A stretch of 64,000 nucleotides of DNA. It comes from Lucinisca nassula. Taxonomy: Eukaryota > Mollusca > Bivalvia > Lucinida > Lucinidae. Made by a program: the position numbers and the translations under genes. The notes beneath the pieces were generated by a model that was not told the origin of the DNA, ran no database searches, and saw only the letters and a program-made list of their open reading frames with translations. The stretch spans positions 130,652,217 to 130,716,216 of the forward strand of contig OY757015.1 of NCBI GenBank assembly GCA_963580285.1, written 5' to 3'. Every line of letters starts with the position of its first letter. The stretch's first letter is position 1. Below are positions 1-10,960 of the stretch, one piece after another.

Positions 1-152
1 GAGCCATGCATATACACTTTATTGGTTTGATTGGACGGCAGGAATTGAGATATCATTTCATCTCAATATCGGATAAAAGTCCCAAAAAATGGGAGCAACG
101 TCTTCAACATAAATTGTGTGGACGGGGGCGTTAAACATCAATTCTAACACAG
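1..152 (+). repeat. SINE-like repeat B, cut by window edge
   Basis: 3' part of a ~290-bp interspersed repeat found about 13 times in this window in both orientations. Recognisable blocks are the TTGGTTTGATTGG segment, CATTTCATCTCAATATCGG, and the closing GACGGGGGCGTTAAAC. Intact copies end in a CAAA-rich tail, as expected for a retroposed SINE, but no clear tRNA A and B boxes are visible, so SINE is an inference. Confidence 0.7.
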
Positions 153-440
153 CGCGCCTATATAGGCAATGGAAAATAACTGTGTTTTATTCTACAACAA
201 ATCACGGCAAGGAAGAGCGTGACGAGTGACGTCATTAAAAAGTGCCAATTTATGACGTCACTAGTCGATTTCCTTGACGTTAGACGGTGTAACGTCATAT
301 TCTCGCACCGAAAACGTTAGAAAAGGATATAAATGCATGTGTTTCAGTCGATAATTTTAGCGGGATTTCTTCTAACAATGGCGAAAAGTTGTGAGATTTT
401 GAAGGAAACAACAGCATTGTTGCCGATTTTGTTAGAATCG

Positions 441-610
441 AAATAGATCAGCTCTAGTTTGTGATTTGTTGAGTAATTAATCACAGTTTGTCGGTCAGTT
501 GTAAGTAGACAAATCACGCGCGCTACGCGCTCGTGATTTGATCTACTTTACCACTGACCTCCAAACTGTGATTTATTACACAACAAATCACAGTTAGAGC
601 TGATCTATTT
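441..610. repeat. 170-bp near-perfect palindrome (fold-back repeat)
   Basis: The arm starting AAATAGATCAGCTCTAG at 441 returns as its reverse complement ending GAGCTGATCTATTT at 610. The centre is the GC-rich CGCGCTACGCGC near 525. Arms of about 80 bp pair with few mismatches and small length differences, so the single strand would fold into one long hairpin. No coding content is seen. It may be a fold-back MITE; no target duplication was identified. Confidence 0.75.
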
Positions 611-807
611 CTTAAATAATAAAAATAATAATAATAAAAACAAAACACAACAAAATGAACAAAGACAGAAGTCCTGCCAGATTGACGCCCCAGTGGCAAA
701 AGATACACCTTCACATCGCCCAACCAGCCCCGTCCCAGAGCAGAAATTAGAAAAACCCTGTAAACCCCAATTTTCTCAAAATAAAGTGAGGTTTAGAGGA
801 ATGTTCA

Positions 808-810
<3 letters not shown>

Positions 811-860
<50 letters not shown>
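811..860. repeat. (CT)n microsatellite
   Basis: About 50 bp of CT dinucleotides with one TTT interruption, polypyrimidine on the plus strand. Confidence 0.95.
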
Positions 861-1073
861 TGTAACATTAGGATGACTAATCCTGGTGACAACATGCATT
901 CTTTCATATTTCTAAAACGGTTACTTTATTGATGGAACAGAAGTACTTTCCTTTTACTGTAACAAATGTTTTGGGGTCTCGTATGAACCGCATAGAAAAA
1001 GAGAATGATGCACTCACTGTCTAGTACATCCCACTTTTCACTCAGTACAAGGTCATTTATACGGACCTGTTAA

Positions 1074-1076
<3 letters not shown>

Positions 1077-1127
<51 letters not shown>
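1077..1127. repeat. (CT)n microsatellite
   Basis: About 25 uninterrupted CT repeats. The 150 bases before it and about 280 bases after it (to 1,410) hold no recognised feature. Confidence 0.95.
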
Positions 1128-1131
<4 letters not shown>

Positions 1132-1410
1132 GAAATCTAGAAATACTGTAAGACCAGGGAGGAAACCAGTCTCACTAAAGCTGGGATCAGTCTGGATGAC
1201 TATAATCTACCCCTTTCGCATAAAGTACAGCTATTTAAGGGTTCGACGAAAGGCGTCCAAGCATCCCTTTTCGAGCCTAAACACAGAGACAGTCGGCCAT
1301 CCAATGCGTTTAGTAATTTGACTTCAAAACCGGTGAGAAGAAGAAAATGATGAAGAAGAAGAAACACAACGTTTTAATAGTTTAAAGGGAGAGCTTGGTA
1401 GTCCAGGAGA

Positions 1411-1546
1411 AGTGAGTGAGTGTTTGAGTATACGTCCCGTCCTAAGGTTATACGGAGACGGCACATCAGTTTAAAGGCTGTCTGGAGAAGCCTGGGATCC
1501 CTGTTTTACAAAGCGAGTAGCGTAACCAATACAACACAGAGGCTTC
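1411..1546 (-). repeat. tRNA-derived SINE A, reverse orientation
   Basis: Read on the minus strand it starts with GAAGCCTCTGTGTTG, carries a degenerate pol III A box and a B-box-like segment, and ends in ACTCACTCACT. It is the reverse-complement counterpart of the better preserved copy at 2,684-2,846. Confidence 0.8.
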
Positions 1547-1716
1547 CGAGTCCAGGAGAACTACAAATGATTTGCAGAATCTCATAGTTTAATGAGCTAT
1601 AAAGACATTAACATTAACATGTTTGTCTTTGGTTTTGGCAGAGCTGCAAATGTGATATTGCAAGAAATCAATTGTGTGTTACTCTATCTGCCATAGAGGG
1701 TTTAATAATTGAGAGC

Positions 1717-1980
1717 TCCCGCCCATCGGGGCTTGAAGAAATAGATTTGGCTGCATGATGCTTCCACACAGAGCTGAAACCAAACGCACATATGAGTACT
1801 GGTAAACCTACCGAGGCAAAGTACATATAATTTATTGGTTTAATTGGACGGCAGGGATTGAGATGTCATTTCATCTCAATATCGGGTAAAAGGCCCACAA
1901 AATTGGAAGCAACTACTCCGAAATGACCTAAATAGTGTTGACTGGGTTGCTAGACCTCAAATCAAACAAAGCAAACAAAG
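1717..1980 (+). repeat. SINE-like repeat B, near full length
   Basis: Begins with the palindromic CCCGCCCATCGGGGCTTG, runs through the CTTCCACACAGAGCTGAAACC and CATTTCATCTCAATATCGGG blocks, and ends in a CAAACAAAGCAAACAAAG tail. Confidence 0.8.
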
Positions 1981-2186
1981 ACGGACAGTTTGTTCGATTA
2001 ATTGTCATTGCACATTGAACTGCTCATTACGGTAACACATCTGCGCGGCATTTTCCACATCTCCAAAATGGCCACTTTTCTGATGAAAGACCCTTGATCT
2101 TTTTCTGCAAAACCATAATAATGAGTACCAATATCCAATTACAGAAATAAGAGAAATAATGTTTATCCTTAAAAAAAACCAGCAGG

Positions 2187-2400
2187 TGCCAGTCTCATTA
2201 GCTCAGTCGGATGCGCGTCGGCAGCATTCTTTCATGGGGATTGATTCATGAAATCTTTTCTACGGTCATTCTCTCCCTTCCGCTGATTCAAGAAGGACAG
2301 TTGTCAGTCTCTGGTGAAAGAATGTGCAGTGTAATGTGTAACATTAAAACCTGGAGTGGACTTGTGTACTGAGACATTGTTCAAGCCTTGGAAACTGATT
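2187..2400 (+). repeat. tRNA-derived SINE E
   Basis: The head contains ATTAGCTCAGTCGGATGCGC, a clear pol III A box of the TAGCTCAGTCGG type, followed about 35 bp later by a degenerate B box (GGATTGATTCA). The body (CTCTCCCTTCCGCTGATTC) recurs as a fragment at about 9,615-9,680. The tail is not sharply defined. Confidence 0.6.
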
Positions 2401-2411
2401 AGAGGCTCTAA

Positions 2412-2605
2412 GCCTTCCCAGGAGAAGTGGCGCGAGTTGGCTTGTCCATGCATATAAACCCTTTTCGTTTAATTTGGGTGACAGGGCTTTAGATGTCATT
2501 TCATCTCAATGTCGGTTAAAACCCCTACAAAATTGGAAGCAACGTCTCCAAAATGTCCTATAAAGTGTTAACAGAGAATTGAAAACTCAATTCAAACGAA
2601 AAAAA
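2412..2605 (+). repeat. SINE-like repeat B, 5'-truncated
   Basis: Starts at the GGCGCGAGTTGGC block and runs to the CAATTCAAACG tail; the first ~110 bp of the family are absent. Confidence 0.7.
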
Positions 2606-2659
2606 TGTTCAAGCCTACTCTCAGAGTCAATCGACCACAGGACGTGCAGTTAAATTATA

Positions 2660-3130
2660 CATTTTGGTTTGATTTGAGGTTTAGAAGCCTCCGTGGTGTA
2701 TTGGTTACGCTACTCGCCTGGTAAACCAGGGGTCGCAGGATCGATCCCGGGCTTCTCCAGACTTTCGGATGAGTCTTTAAACCGAGGTCCCGACTCCTTT
2801 AACCTTAGCTGTTGGTTCGACGTAAAACTCAAACACTCACTCACTTATTTGAGGTTTAACATCCCCGTCAACACTGTATAGGTCATTTTGGAGACGTTGC
2901 TTCTAATTTTGTGGGACATTTACCAGACAAGGAAATAAAATGACATCTCAAGCCCTGTCGCCCAAAACCCAATAGGGTTTATAAGCATGGACAGTCAGAC
3001 CCGCACCGCTTTGCCTGGGCAGGCCTAGATCTTCTAGGTAGTTTACCAGTACTCGTGTGCGGTCGGTTTCAGCACAGCAGGGAAGCATTATGCAGCCCAT
3101 CCATTTCCTCACGCCCAGATGGGCCAGGGC
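2660..3130 (-). repeat. SINE-like repeat B, split by SINE A
   Basis: Reverse-orientation copy whose tail-proximal end is interrupted at 2,684-2,846 by a SINE A. The interruption is bounded by the 12-bp duplication ATTTGAGGTTTA at 2,672-2,683 and 2,847-2,858, so B was already in place when A inserted. Confidence 0.85.
2684..2846 (+). repeat. tRNA-derived SINE A, complete with TSD
   Basis: Head GCCTCCGTGGTGTATTGGTT contains the A box; GGATCGATCCC is the B box about 40 bp further on. The body ends in AAACACTCACTCACTT. A 12-bp target duplication flanks it. This is the best reference copy of the family in the window. A pol III promoter is implied by the boxes; activity is not shown. Confidence 0.88.
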
Positions 3131-3310
3131 CGGTTACATCATACAACCCCAAAATGTGTAAACAAACCGAAAATAATGTTAGCGAGCCGAAGGATGGGTA
3201 GGTTCCACTCGGAACAATATTGAAACAAGGAATTTATGAGCATTAAAACACAAAATAGGAACCCGGAAGTGATTTTTATTGTAGCATTCCTTGCTCGCCT
3301 TTGGCTCGTG

Positions 3311-3380
3311 TTAGTTTTACGTCCACCAAAAGCTAAGTCATACGGCGACGGGACCTCGGTTTAAAGACTCATCCGCATTA
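3311..3380 (-). repeat. SINE A fragment, reverse orientation
   Basis: Only the 3' half is present: GTTTTACGTCC, ACGGCGACGGGACCTCGG and TAAAGACTCATCCG match the reverse complement of the body of the SINE at 2,684-2,846. Confidence 0.7.
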
Positions 3381-3454
3381 CGAAAACACGCCTATACAAA
3401 TACATTGTAAACTTAACCGACGAAAAAAAACGAAGATTTTAAGAAGAACAAGAT

Positions 3455-3655
3455 GTGTTTGTGAAACATGAATATGTCCCAGGGCATGGTCATTTTTTCT
3501 TCGAAGTTGATCACAGGTCAAGATCAAGGCCACAGGTCAAGATCAAGGTCACAGGTCAAGTTTTTTGTTCGAGTAGGAAGACATTGTCACAAAGAACCTA
3601 CATGCTCAATATAAAGGTTCGAACTCAACAGGGTCAAAAGGTATGACCAATAATA
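3455..3655 (+). repeat. Fragment of GGTCAAGGTCA array
   Basis: Three GGTCAAGATCAAGG-like words and a GTCACAAAGAACCTACATGC segment match units of the larger array at 24,626-25,730. A short (CGT)n run follows at about 3,680-3,700. Confidence 0.7.
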
Positions 3656-3714
3656 CTTTTATCTTTTGGTTGGCAGTTGTCGGTCGTCGTCGTCGTCGTC
3701 TCACTTTCAAACGA

Positions 3715-4800
3715 AATCTTCAAACGGCAACTGCTCCTGTACCCTTTGCCCAATTTCATTCAAACTTCACAGGAATGTTGTCAAGGTGACTCCCTACCAA
3801 AATAGCTAAAATTGTTCAGCTCTGATGAACAAGATGGTCACCAGAGATAAAAATAGAAAAACAAATCAAACGACAACTCCTCCTGTACCCTTTGCCCAAT
3901 TTCATTCTAACTTCATAGGAACGTTGCTTTGGTAAACGTCTACCAAAATAGCTAAAACGATTCCGCTCCAATGAACAATATGGCCGCCAGAGCTCAAAAA
4001 AGAAAATCATTGTAAATTTGCTTCAAACGCGAACTCCTCCTATCCTCCTAAAGCCTTAGGCCAATGTAATTCAAACTTCACAGGAACGTTGCCTAGGTGA
4101 CTCCCCATCAAAATAGCTGACAAACAAGATGGCCGCTAGAGCTAAAAAATCTTGAAACGACAACTCTTCCTTTACCCTTGGGCCAATTTCATTTACCCTA
4201 ATGCTTAGATGACCTTCTACCGAAATAGCTAAAACGATTTTGCTCGGATGAATAAAATTACTGCCAGAGCTAAAAATAGAAAAACATCGTAAATTTGCTT
4301 CAAACGCGAACACCTCCTAATCCATTGGGCTAATTGGATTCAAACTTCACAGGAATGTTGCCTTGATGACTCACAACCAAAATAGCTAAAATCTTTATGC
4401 TCTGACAAACAAGATGCCGCTAGAGCTAAAAATAGAAACAAATCTTCAAACGACAACTCCTCCTCTACCCTTGGGCCAATTTCATACAAACTTCGTAAGA
4501 ATATAGATGACCCTCTACCAAAATAGCTTAAATGATCCCGCTCCGGTGAACAAAATAGCCACCAAAGCTAAAATAGAAAACATTGTAAATTTGATTCAAA
4601 CCAGAACTCCTCGAAAACCCTTGGGCCAATTTGATTCAAACTTTGCAGGAATGTTACCCAAGTGACTCCCTTTCAAAATAATTAAAATCATTCCACTCAC
4701 AGGAAAAAGATGGCCACCAGAGCCAAAAATAGAATGTACTAGAGACAGTGACACTCAGGTGAGCGACTCAGGGCCATCTGGGCTCTCTTGTTCATTAGAC
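3715..4800. repeat. Degenerate ~145-bp tandem array with terminal palindrome
   Basis: About seven diverged units share ACGACAACTCCTCCT, CCCTTGGGCCAATTTCATTC, TACCAAAATAGCTAAAA and AAGATGGCCGCCAGAGC. The array ends at 4,757-4,797 with CAGGTGAGCGACTCAGGGCC and a near palindrome (GGGCCATCTGGGCTC), an end shared with other elements here (24,584-24,625; 5,522-5,560). It is probably the body of a mobile, array-bearing DNA element. Reading frames inside are chance frames. Confidence 0.75.
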
Positions 4801-5320
4801 CTACAGCTGTTGACCGGGTGGTAAAAGCACAACACACATATTGAGGCGGTTATAAAAGGTACCAACAATCAATTTTTAGCAGAAATTTTCATAATTACAC
4901 CAAAACTTAAGAGCCTTACCTGAGCAGCTTCGGGATATTTTTCTCACAAACTTTCCCTGTGCTAAAATGCCAAAGTCCAATGACGGAGGTTGCCATACTA
5001 TAAGCTCCCCCGGAGCCGTCGACTCAGGTGAACTAAAAGCTTCATGTGGATACAGATGACACATGCCGTCAAGGCCATTAATTACCCAACCCCACCACAT
5101 GGCAGCTCCTGCAGGGAGCACAATGAGCCAAGACAGCAAACTCTACATGACTGTATGCACAGTAAATATTGAAAATAGCCTGCACACGTTCACGTTTTGA
5201 TCAAAGGCTTCACTTGACTTCTTCATGCTGACAATGAATACCCTGACCGGACTGTGCCAATATGCAATCTGATGTGTGTTTACAAAAAAAAAACTTGCAA
5301 TATTGTATATATACATTTTG
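4801..5320. other. No gene recognised
   Basis: Apart from a short fragment at about 4,840-4,890 related to the GTACCCACAATC repeat F, no supportable feature is seen. An 87-codon minus-strand frame at 4,876-5,139 has no recognisable domain. Confidence 0.5.
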
Positions 5321-5321
5321 C

Positions 5322-5527
5322 TGCACCCCCGCCCATCGGGGCTTTGAGAAATAGATGGGGCTGCATGGTGCGCCCAAGCAGAGCTGAAATCAACCGCACC
5401 TGATTACTGGTAAACCGCTTAGAAGATGGAAGCCTGCCCAGACAAAGCGGTGCAATTCTGACCGTCAATGTATATAAACCCTATTGGTTTCATTGGGCTT
5501 GGGATGTCATTTCAAAGTCCCAAACAA
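5322..5527 (+). repeat. SINE-like repeat B, 3'-truncated
   Basis: Starts with CCCGCCCATCGGGGC and is cut at AAAGTCCCAAACAAGG, where the array-bearing element at 5,522 begins. Confidence 0.75.
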
Positions 5528-7730
5528 GGGGGGCATGATGGCCCTGGGTCGCTCACCTGATTCATAGTGTAACAAGTGGGCCCCGGGGAGAGGCCCCAGG
5601 GCTATCATTTACATAATCTTGATAGAAGTCTAAAAGGGGAGGCTTCATAACAAATACCGAAGACCGGAGCCTTCTGGTTTGAGGCACAAAGATTTTTAAA
5701 ACTTTTTTTATATATGAGTCTATATAAAACCTGTGGGCACCGGGACTGCCCCATTTTGGGCCAAGGGCTATAATTTGAACACTCTTGGTAGAATTACACA
5801 AGACGAAGCTTCATACCAAATATCAAAGACCTTTGCCTTCAGATTTCAGACAAGATTTTCAAAAGTTTTCCCAATATTAGTCTATGTAAACAAGTGGACC
5901 GTGGGGGTGGGCCCATTTTAGCTCCAGGGCTATAATTTGAACAAGTTTGGTTGAGATCCACTAGATGAACCTTCATACCAAATATCAAAGACCTTGGCCT
6001 TCTGGTTTCAAACAAGAACATTTTCAAAGGTTTTCCCTATATAAGTCTATGTAAAACAAGTGGGCACCGGCATGGACCCATCTTTGGCCCAAGGGCTATA
6101 TAATTTGAACAATTTGACCTAGGCTTTGTGATTTCAGACAAGAGATTTTTTAATGTTTCCCTATATAAGCCTATGTGAAACCAGTGGGCCCGGGAAGGGG
6201 CCTTTTTTGGCCACATGGCTTTAATTTGAATTATAGTTTTAGAGGTCTACAAGATGAAGCTTCATTCCAAATAACAAAAAATTGGGCCTTCTGGTTTCAG
6301 GCAAGAAGATTTTAAAGGTTTTTCCTATATAAGTCTATGTAAAACGAGTGGGCCCGGGACAGAACCATTTTTGGCCCCAGGGCTATAATTTGAACGATCA
6401 CGGTTGAGGTCCACTAACAAAGCTTCATACTAAATATCAAAGAACTGACCCTTCTAGTTTCAGACAGGAAGATTTATTAAGATTTTCCCAATATAGGTAT
6501 ATGTAAAACCAGTGGGCCCAGGGGATGGGGCATTTTTGGACCCAGGGCTATAATTTGAACAATCTTGATAGAGGTCCACTAGACGAAGCTTCATATCAAG
6601 TATCAAAGACCTGATACTACTATTTTAGAGACGGAGGCTTTTAAAGATTTTTCCTATCTATGTTAAACCAAAGTTCCCCGGGGCAGGGGGGGGGGGGGCA
6701 TTTTTTACCTCGGGGCTATAATTTGAACAATCTTGATAGAGGTCAACTACATGTAGATGAAGCTTCACACCAAATATCAAACACCTGGTCATTCTGTTTT
6801 CAGACGAGAAGTTTTCTTAAAAGGTTTCCTTATATAAGTCTTTGTAAAACCGGTGTACCCCGGAACGGTGGCGGTTTTGGCCCTAGGGCCATAATTTGAA
6901 AATCTTGTTACAGGTCCATTAGACAAAACTTCATACCAAATATCAAACAGCTGGGCCTTCTGGTTTCAGATTTAAAGGTTCTCCCCATTTTAGTCTATGT
7001 AAAAACGGTGGGCCCTGGCGACGGGGCCTTTTTTGCCTCAGGGCTATAAAGTGAACAATCTTGCCAGAGGACCACTAGATACAACTTCATACCAAATATT
7101 AAACACCTGGGCCTTCTGGTTTCAGACAAGAAGATTTTTAAAGGGTTTTCCCTATATAAGTCTATGTGGGTGGGTCTACTGGTGGGCCCCAGTGCGGGGG
7201 CATTTTTGGCCCCAGTGATATCATTTGAACAATCTTGGCAAAGGTCCACCAGATACAACTTCATACCAAATATCAAACACCTAGGCCTTCTGGTTCAAAG
7301 AAGATTTTTAAAGATTTTTTCCCTATATAAGCCTATGTAACACTGATGGGACCCGGACCGGGGGGGAATTTTTGGCACCAGGGCTATAATTTGAACATAC
7401 TTAGTAGAGGTCCCATAGATGAATCTTCATACCAAATATGAAAGACCTGGGCCGTACGGTTTCAGAGAAGAAGATTTTGTAAGTTTTCAAAAAAAAAAAA
7501 AAAAAAAAAAACTCTTTTTTTTCCTCCTGTGACCTAGATGTCCAACGGACCAGAACCGTTTGAACAACTTTGAAAGGAGACCACCTAAGGATAATTCCTG
7601 TAAAGTTCGGTCAAAATCCAATCAGTAGATTAAAAGAAATTGTTTACGCACGCACGGACGCACGACGAACGACAGACAAAAGGGATTCCAGAAGCTCACG
7701 TCGTCACTACGTGATAGGTAGCTATAAACG
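5522..7730. mobile_element. Array-bearing non-autonomous element
   Basis: The left end is GGGCATGATGGCCCTGGG followed by TCGCTCACCTGA, an end shared by several repeats in the window. The right end holds ACGCACGGACGCACGACG and an AGCTCACGTCGTCAC fold-back near 7,700. The interior is the ~166-bp tandem array described separately, then a poly-A run (7,489-7,510). No protein is encoded. How it moves is unknown. Confidence 0.55.
5560..7485. repeat. ~166-bp tandem repeat, 12 units
   Basis: GGGCTATAATTTGAAC or a variant starts near 5,601, 5,767, 5,930, 6,095, 6,206, 6,379, 6,546, 6,714, 6,886, 7,042, 7,208 and 7,381, giving spacings of 156-173 bp except one 111-bp truncated unit. Each unit also has CTTCATACCAAATATC, GGCCTTCTGGTTTCAGAC and CCCTATATAAGTCTATG. 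Units are clearly diverged, so the array is old. Confidence 0.92.
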
Positions 7731-8480
7731 AAGAGGGTTTAGAGATTAACTCATGAAAACATCTATCGGAAAATTTTGTCTGTTGCATCTTCTTGCAGGT
7801 TTTGCATCCTGGCAAACTGTGTGGACCCTGATCAGACTGTACCTCTAACAGCGTGGACCTTGATCAGACTTCTCCTAGCATATTTTGCTTCTCATTTTTT
7901 ACGTTTCCTTACCCAGGTCGATAGTTGCTAAATGCAGTATTTGAGAGAGTCTACAATGTATGAATTTGTGATACAAAAGATTGAATTTATTATTACTGTC
8001 AGATTCCTGCCCACTCAGGAAGAATGCATTAGGCAAAAGTGTGTGAATATATAGTAAAAATAATGCAAAATCAGCTTGCCTTAAGGGAAACTTGGTCATC
8101 TGCTTTGAATCATGTACATGTATTTTCATTTCATGACTAATATATCTAAAGCATGATCTCACAATGTGCTAGTAACGTATCCTGTCCAAACAGACTGGCC
8201 CAACATGACTTTAGCTGTTGACTGGGATTTTGAAACAAAAACTGTACACAGAGAACCTTTTTATTATGTTTATTCTGTTGCAGTGTCTTGGAGTTTATCT
8301 GACTGAATATCAGGGAACTTTAATGAAGGACAAGAGGTTGCTCCCTACTGTTTAATTGCTTCAGCCCTAGCTGACACTAGGATTTACTGGAATTTAATGA
8401 TGCAACAAAATGAGCTGAGAATCTGCCTGTATAGTGCATCTTGCTTGGCTGAAGAAGTAGCATTTATTAAATTACAATTT
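7731..8480. other. No gene recognised
   Basis: The only structure noted is a short internal repetition, GTGGACCCTGATCAGACT at about 7,821 and a near copy at about 7,853. The 87-codon minus-strand frame at 7,899-8,162 shows no known motif. Confidence 0.5.
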
Positions 8481-8494
8481 CTGGCAATTTTCAT

Positions 8495-8700
8495 ATCATA
8501 CATTGTGGGTCCTCGTTAGAACCGCCTCAATGAGGATTCTAACTAGTACCCACAATCCATGTTTTGCAGCAGAAATTAGAACAATAATGTATGCCGCTGA
8601 TAAAACCCGCTTTTCACTGTATAAAATGGGGTTTACCAGGGTGTAAATTTCATGTTGTTTACGTAATGAGGATTGCGCATGTACATTTGACAAAAATATT
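8495..8700. repeat. Repeat F (fold-back GTACCCACAATC family)
   Basis: The left part, TCGTTAGAACCGCCTCAATG, is followed by its near reverse complement GAGGATTCTAACTAGTACCC, making a short hairpin. Then come CCACAATCCATGTTTTGCAG and ACTGTATAAAATGGGG blocks. Related copies lie at 9,378-9,510, 10,660-10,960 and 49,140-49,410. Confidence 0.65.
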
Positions 8701-9069
8701 TTACACCAAAATACTAATAGAGAGCTAACCAGGAAGTGATAGAGATACAAATCTATCCTTATCATAAATCTCTCCATCAAACAGCCAAAATGCAGACCCC
8801 TGATGAACAGGAACTGTCCAGCTGAATAAATTATTTTCCACACCCAATTATGACAATCAACCGACCAAATTATTTGACATTACGAAAATACATATATCCA
8901 CATCTATGAAAAAATTGTCACAAAAAAAAGAAAAAAAAAAAAAAACAGATAGAGAGAAAAAAATCCAGATAAAAATAGGTCTTATTTGCCCTTTAGGAGA
9001 CATTATCACAGTATTGGCTAAGAATAAGTAAAGTTTATTTATCTATTTATTTATTTCGCGTTTGTTCGT
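8701..9069. other. No gene recognised; A-rich stretch
   Basis: Contains an A-rich tract (8,912-8,965) and ATTT repeats near 9,035-9,055; nothing else is supported. Confidence 0.5.
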
Positions 9070-9357
9070 TTCATTTGGGGTTTAACGTCCCCGTCAACAC
9101 TGTAAAGGTCATTTCGGAGACGTTGTTTCCAATTTTGTAGGACTTTTACCAGACGTTGAGATGAAATGACATCTCAAGCCCGTCGCCCAATGAAACCAAT
9201 AGGGTTTATAAGCATGGACGGTCCGTCTCGCACCGCTTTGCCTGGGCAGGCTTAGATCCTCTAAGCGGTTTTCCAGTACTCGTGTGGGGTCGGATTTAGC
9301 TCTGCGTGGAAGCATCGTACACCCCATCTATGTTTTCAAGCCTCGATGGGCGGGGGC
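9070..9357 (-). repeat. SINE-like repeat B, full length, reverse orientation
   Basis: Starts with GGTTTAACGTCCCCGTCAAC (complement of the 3' end) and finishes with GCCTCGATGGGCGGGGGCC. All internal blocks are present. Confidence 0.85.
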
Positions 9358-9377
9358 CTTATTTATTTTAAGTATAA

Positions 9378-9515
9378 TGGCCCATGGCGAGGCGGTTGAA
9401 ACAAGTACCCACAATCTATCTTTTTTTTAGCCGAAATAAGAAAAATAATGTATACCCTTGGAAACCCAAGTTTTACTGTATAAAAGTGGGGTCAAAATTA
9501 TATAGGCGTGCTTTC
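9378..9515 (+). repeat. Repeat F copy
   Basis: GGCGAGGCGGTTGAAACAAG, TACCCACAATCTATC and ACTGTATAAAAGTGGGGTC match the family at 8,495 and 49,140. Confidence 0.65.
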
Positions 9516-9524
9516 CTGATTATA

Positions 9525-9528
9525 AATA

Positions 9529-9567
<39 letters not shown>

Positions 9568-9572
9568 AAATA
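9525..9572. repeat. (AAAT)n microsatellite
   Basis: Eleven or so AAAT tetranucleotides. A fragment of SINE E follows at about 9,615-9,680. Confidence 0.95.
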
Positions 9573-9731
9573 AACTGTAAATGAAAAAAATGAACATATG
9601 AATTCCGTCGTTGAGACTGATCTTGAAATCTTTTCCTAGACATTCTTTCCCTTCCTCTGATTCAAGAAGCGCTTCTGTGCACTTATACTCAAAATAAATA
9701 AATAGATAAATAAACTTTACTTCTGTTATCG

Positions 9732-10012
9732 GCCCCCGCCCATCGGGACTGGCTGCATGATGCTTCCACGCAGAGCTGAAACCGACCCGCACACTAGTAC
9801 TGGTAAACTGCTTATAGGATCTAAGCCTGCCCAGGCAAAGCGGTCCGATCGGCTCGTCCATGCTTATAAACCCTATTGGTTTCATAATTGGGCGGCAGGC
9901 TTGAGATGTCATTTCATCTCAATGTCGGGTAAAAGTCCCACAAACTTGGAAGCAACGCCTCCAAAACGACCTTTACAGTGTTGACGGGGACGTTAGATCT
10001 CAAATCAAACAA
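9732..10012 (+). repeat. SINE-like repeat B, near full length
   Basis: Begins CCCCGCCCATCGGGACTGGC and ends GACGGGGACGTTAGATCTC followed by AAATCAAACAAAA. A short deletion follows the first block. Confidence 0.85.
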
Positions 10013-10247
10013 AATTACTTCTGTTACTCAGAGATATTCTAAGCCAATGGCCCAATGCAGTGATAATTTCTCCCAAAGGGCAATTAAGCCCCTATTTTCT
10101 TAAAGACCGACCCTAGCTATCAGTGGCATTCCAGTGAAATGGCCATTAATCTGACTTTAATATAATTTATGTTGTTGTACTGGTCAGCTGTAAGGTCTGG
10201 CGATTTGTTGATTTCTTACACAATGGTGCAATATGTAACTGATGTCA

Positions 10248-10445
10248 ATGGCATGTACTTTGGTTTGGGTTTTACGGTCATTTAAAGATTATTTCACTCA
10301 TACCGAGCTGATCGTTAACAAAGGTGGGCGAAAACCGCAATGCCCGGAGAAAAACCGCCTGACCTTCCGTTGCAGAACTTGGCGTCTCATATGTGGCCCA
10401 AGCGAGGCTCGAACCCACGGCGGTGAAAGACCTAATGACTAAGAG
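10248..10445 (-). repeat. tRNA-derived SINE C
   Basis: On the minus strand the head CTCTTAGTCATTAGGTC is followed by GTGGGTTCGAGCCTCGC, a good pol III B box (GGTTCGAGCC). The body contains GAAGGTCAGGCGGTTTTTC and CCGGGCATTGCGG, and the 3' end lies near the GGTTTGGGTTTTACGG block. Single copy in the window. Confidence 0.65.
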
Positions 10446-10587
10446 TCAGCGAGGTATGCCTGCTCCCAACAAAACGAATAATTTTTTATACGTACATGTC
10501 TGGGCAAACAATGCAGAGGAGCAGTATAAGGATCTGGATTCTTTGTAATTTTACGCCTATTCAAATATACTGGTAAAATTTTAGCAC

Positions 10588-10635
10588 CAAAATAAATAAA
10601 TAAATAAGTAAATAAATAAATAAATAAATAAATAG
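10588..10635. repeat. (AAAT)n microsatellite
   Basis: Imperfect AAAT/AAGT repeats of about 48 bp. Confidence 0.9.
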
Positions 10636-10659
10636 AAAAAAACTTTTCAGATAAAAATT

Positions 10660-10960
10660 CTGATATTTTTCATGTTTCTGTCGAAACCCAGACCGTGGGC
10701 AATCGATAGAATCGCCTCGGCGAGGCTGTTTTTAAGACAACCCATAATCTATGTTTTTCAGATAAAAATTCTGATATTTTTCATGTTTCTGCTCAAACCA
10801 TAGACCGTGGATACTCGATAGAATCGCCTCGGTGAGGCTGTTTTTACGATAACCCACAATCTATGTTTTTGAGCAGAAAAAGAAAAATAATGCTTATCCC
10901 AGTCAACTCCAGTTTAACCATTTCAAATGGGTCAGAATTATATAGATGTACTCGTAATTT
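10660..10960 (+). repeat. Repeat F, partial tandem duplication
   Basis: AGATAAAAATTCTGATATTT and ATAGAATCGCCTCGG occur twice, about 115 bp apart. The second copy continues into CCCACAATCTATGTTTTTG and CAGAATTATATAGATGTA as in the copy at 49,140. The short palindrome GCCTCGGCGAGGC is in the first copy. Confidence 0.65.

Noticed and set aside
693..932. 79-codon plus-strand frame with a long Ser-Leu repeat
   Set aside because: It is the translation of the CT microsatellite at 811-860; no start context or conserved domain.
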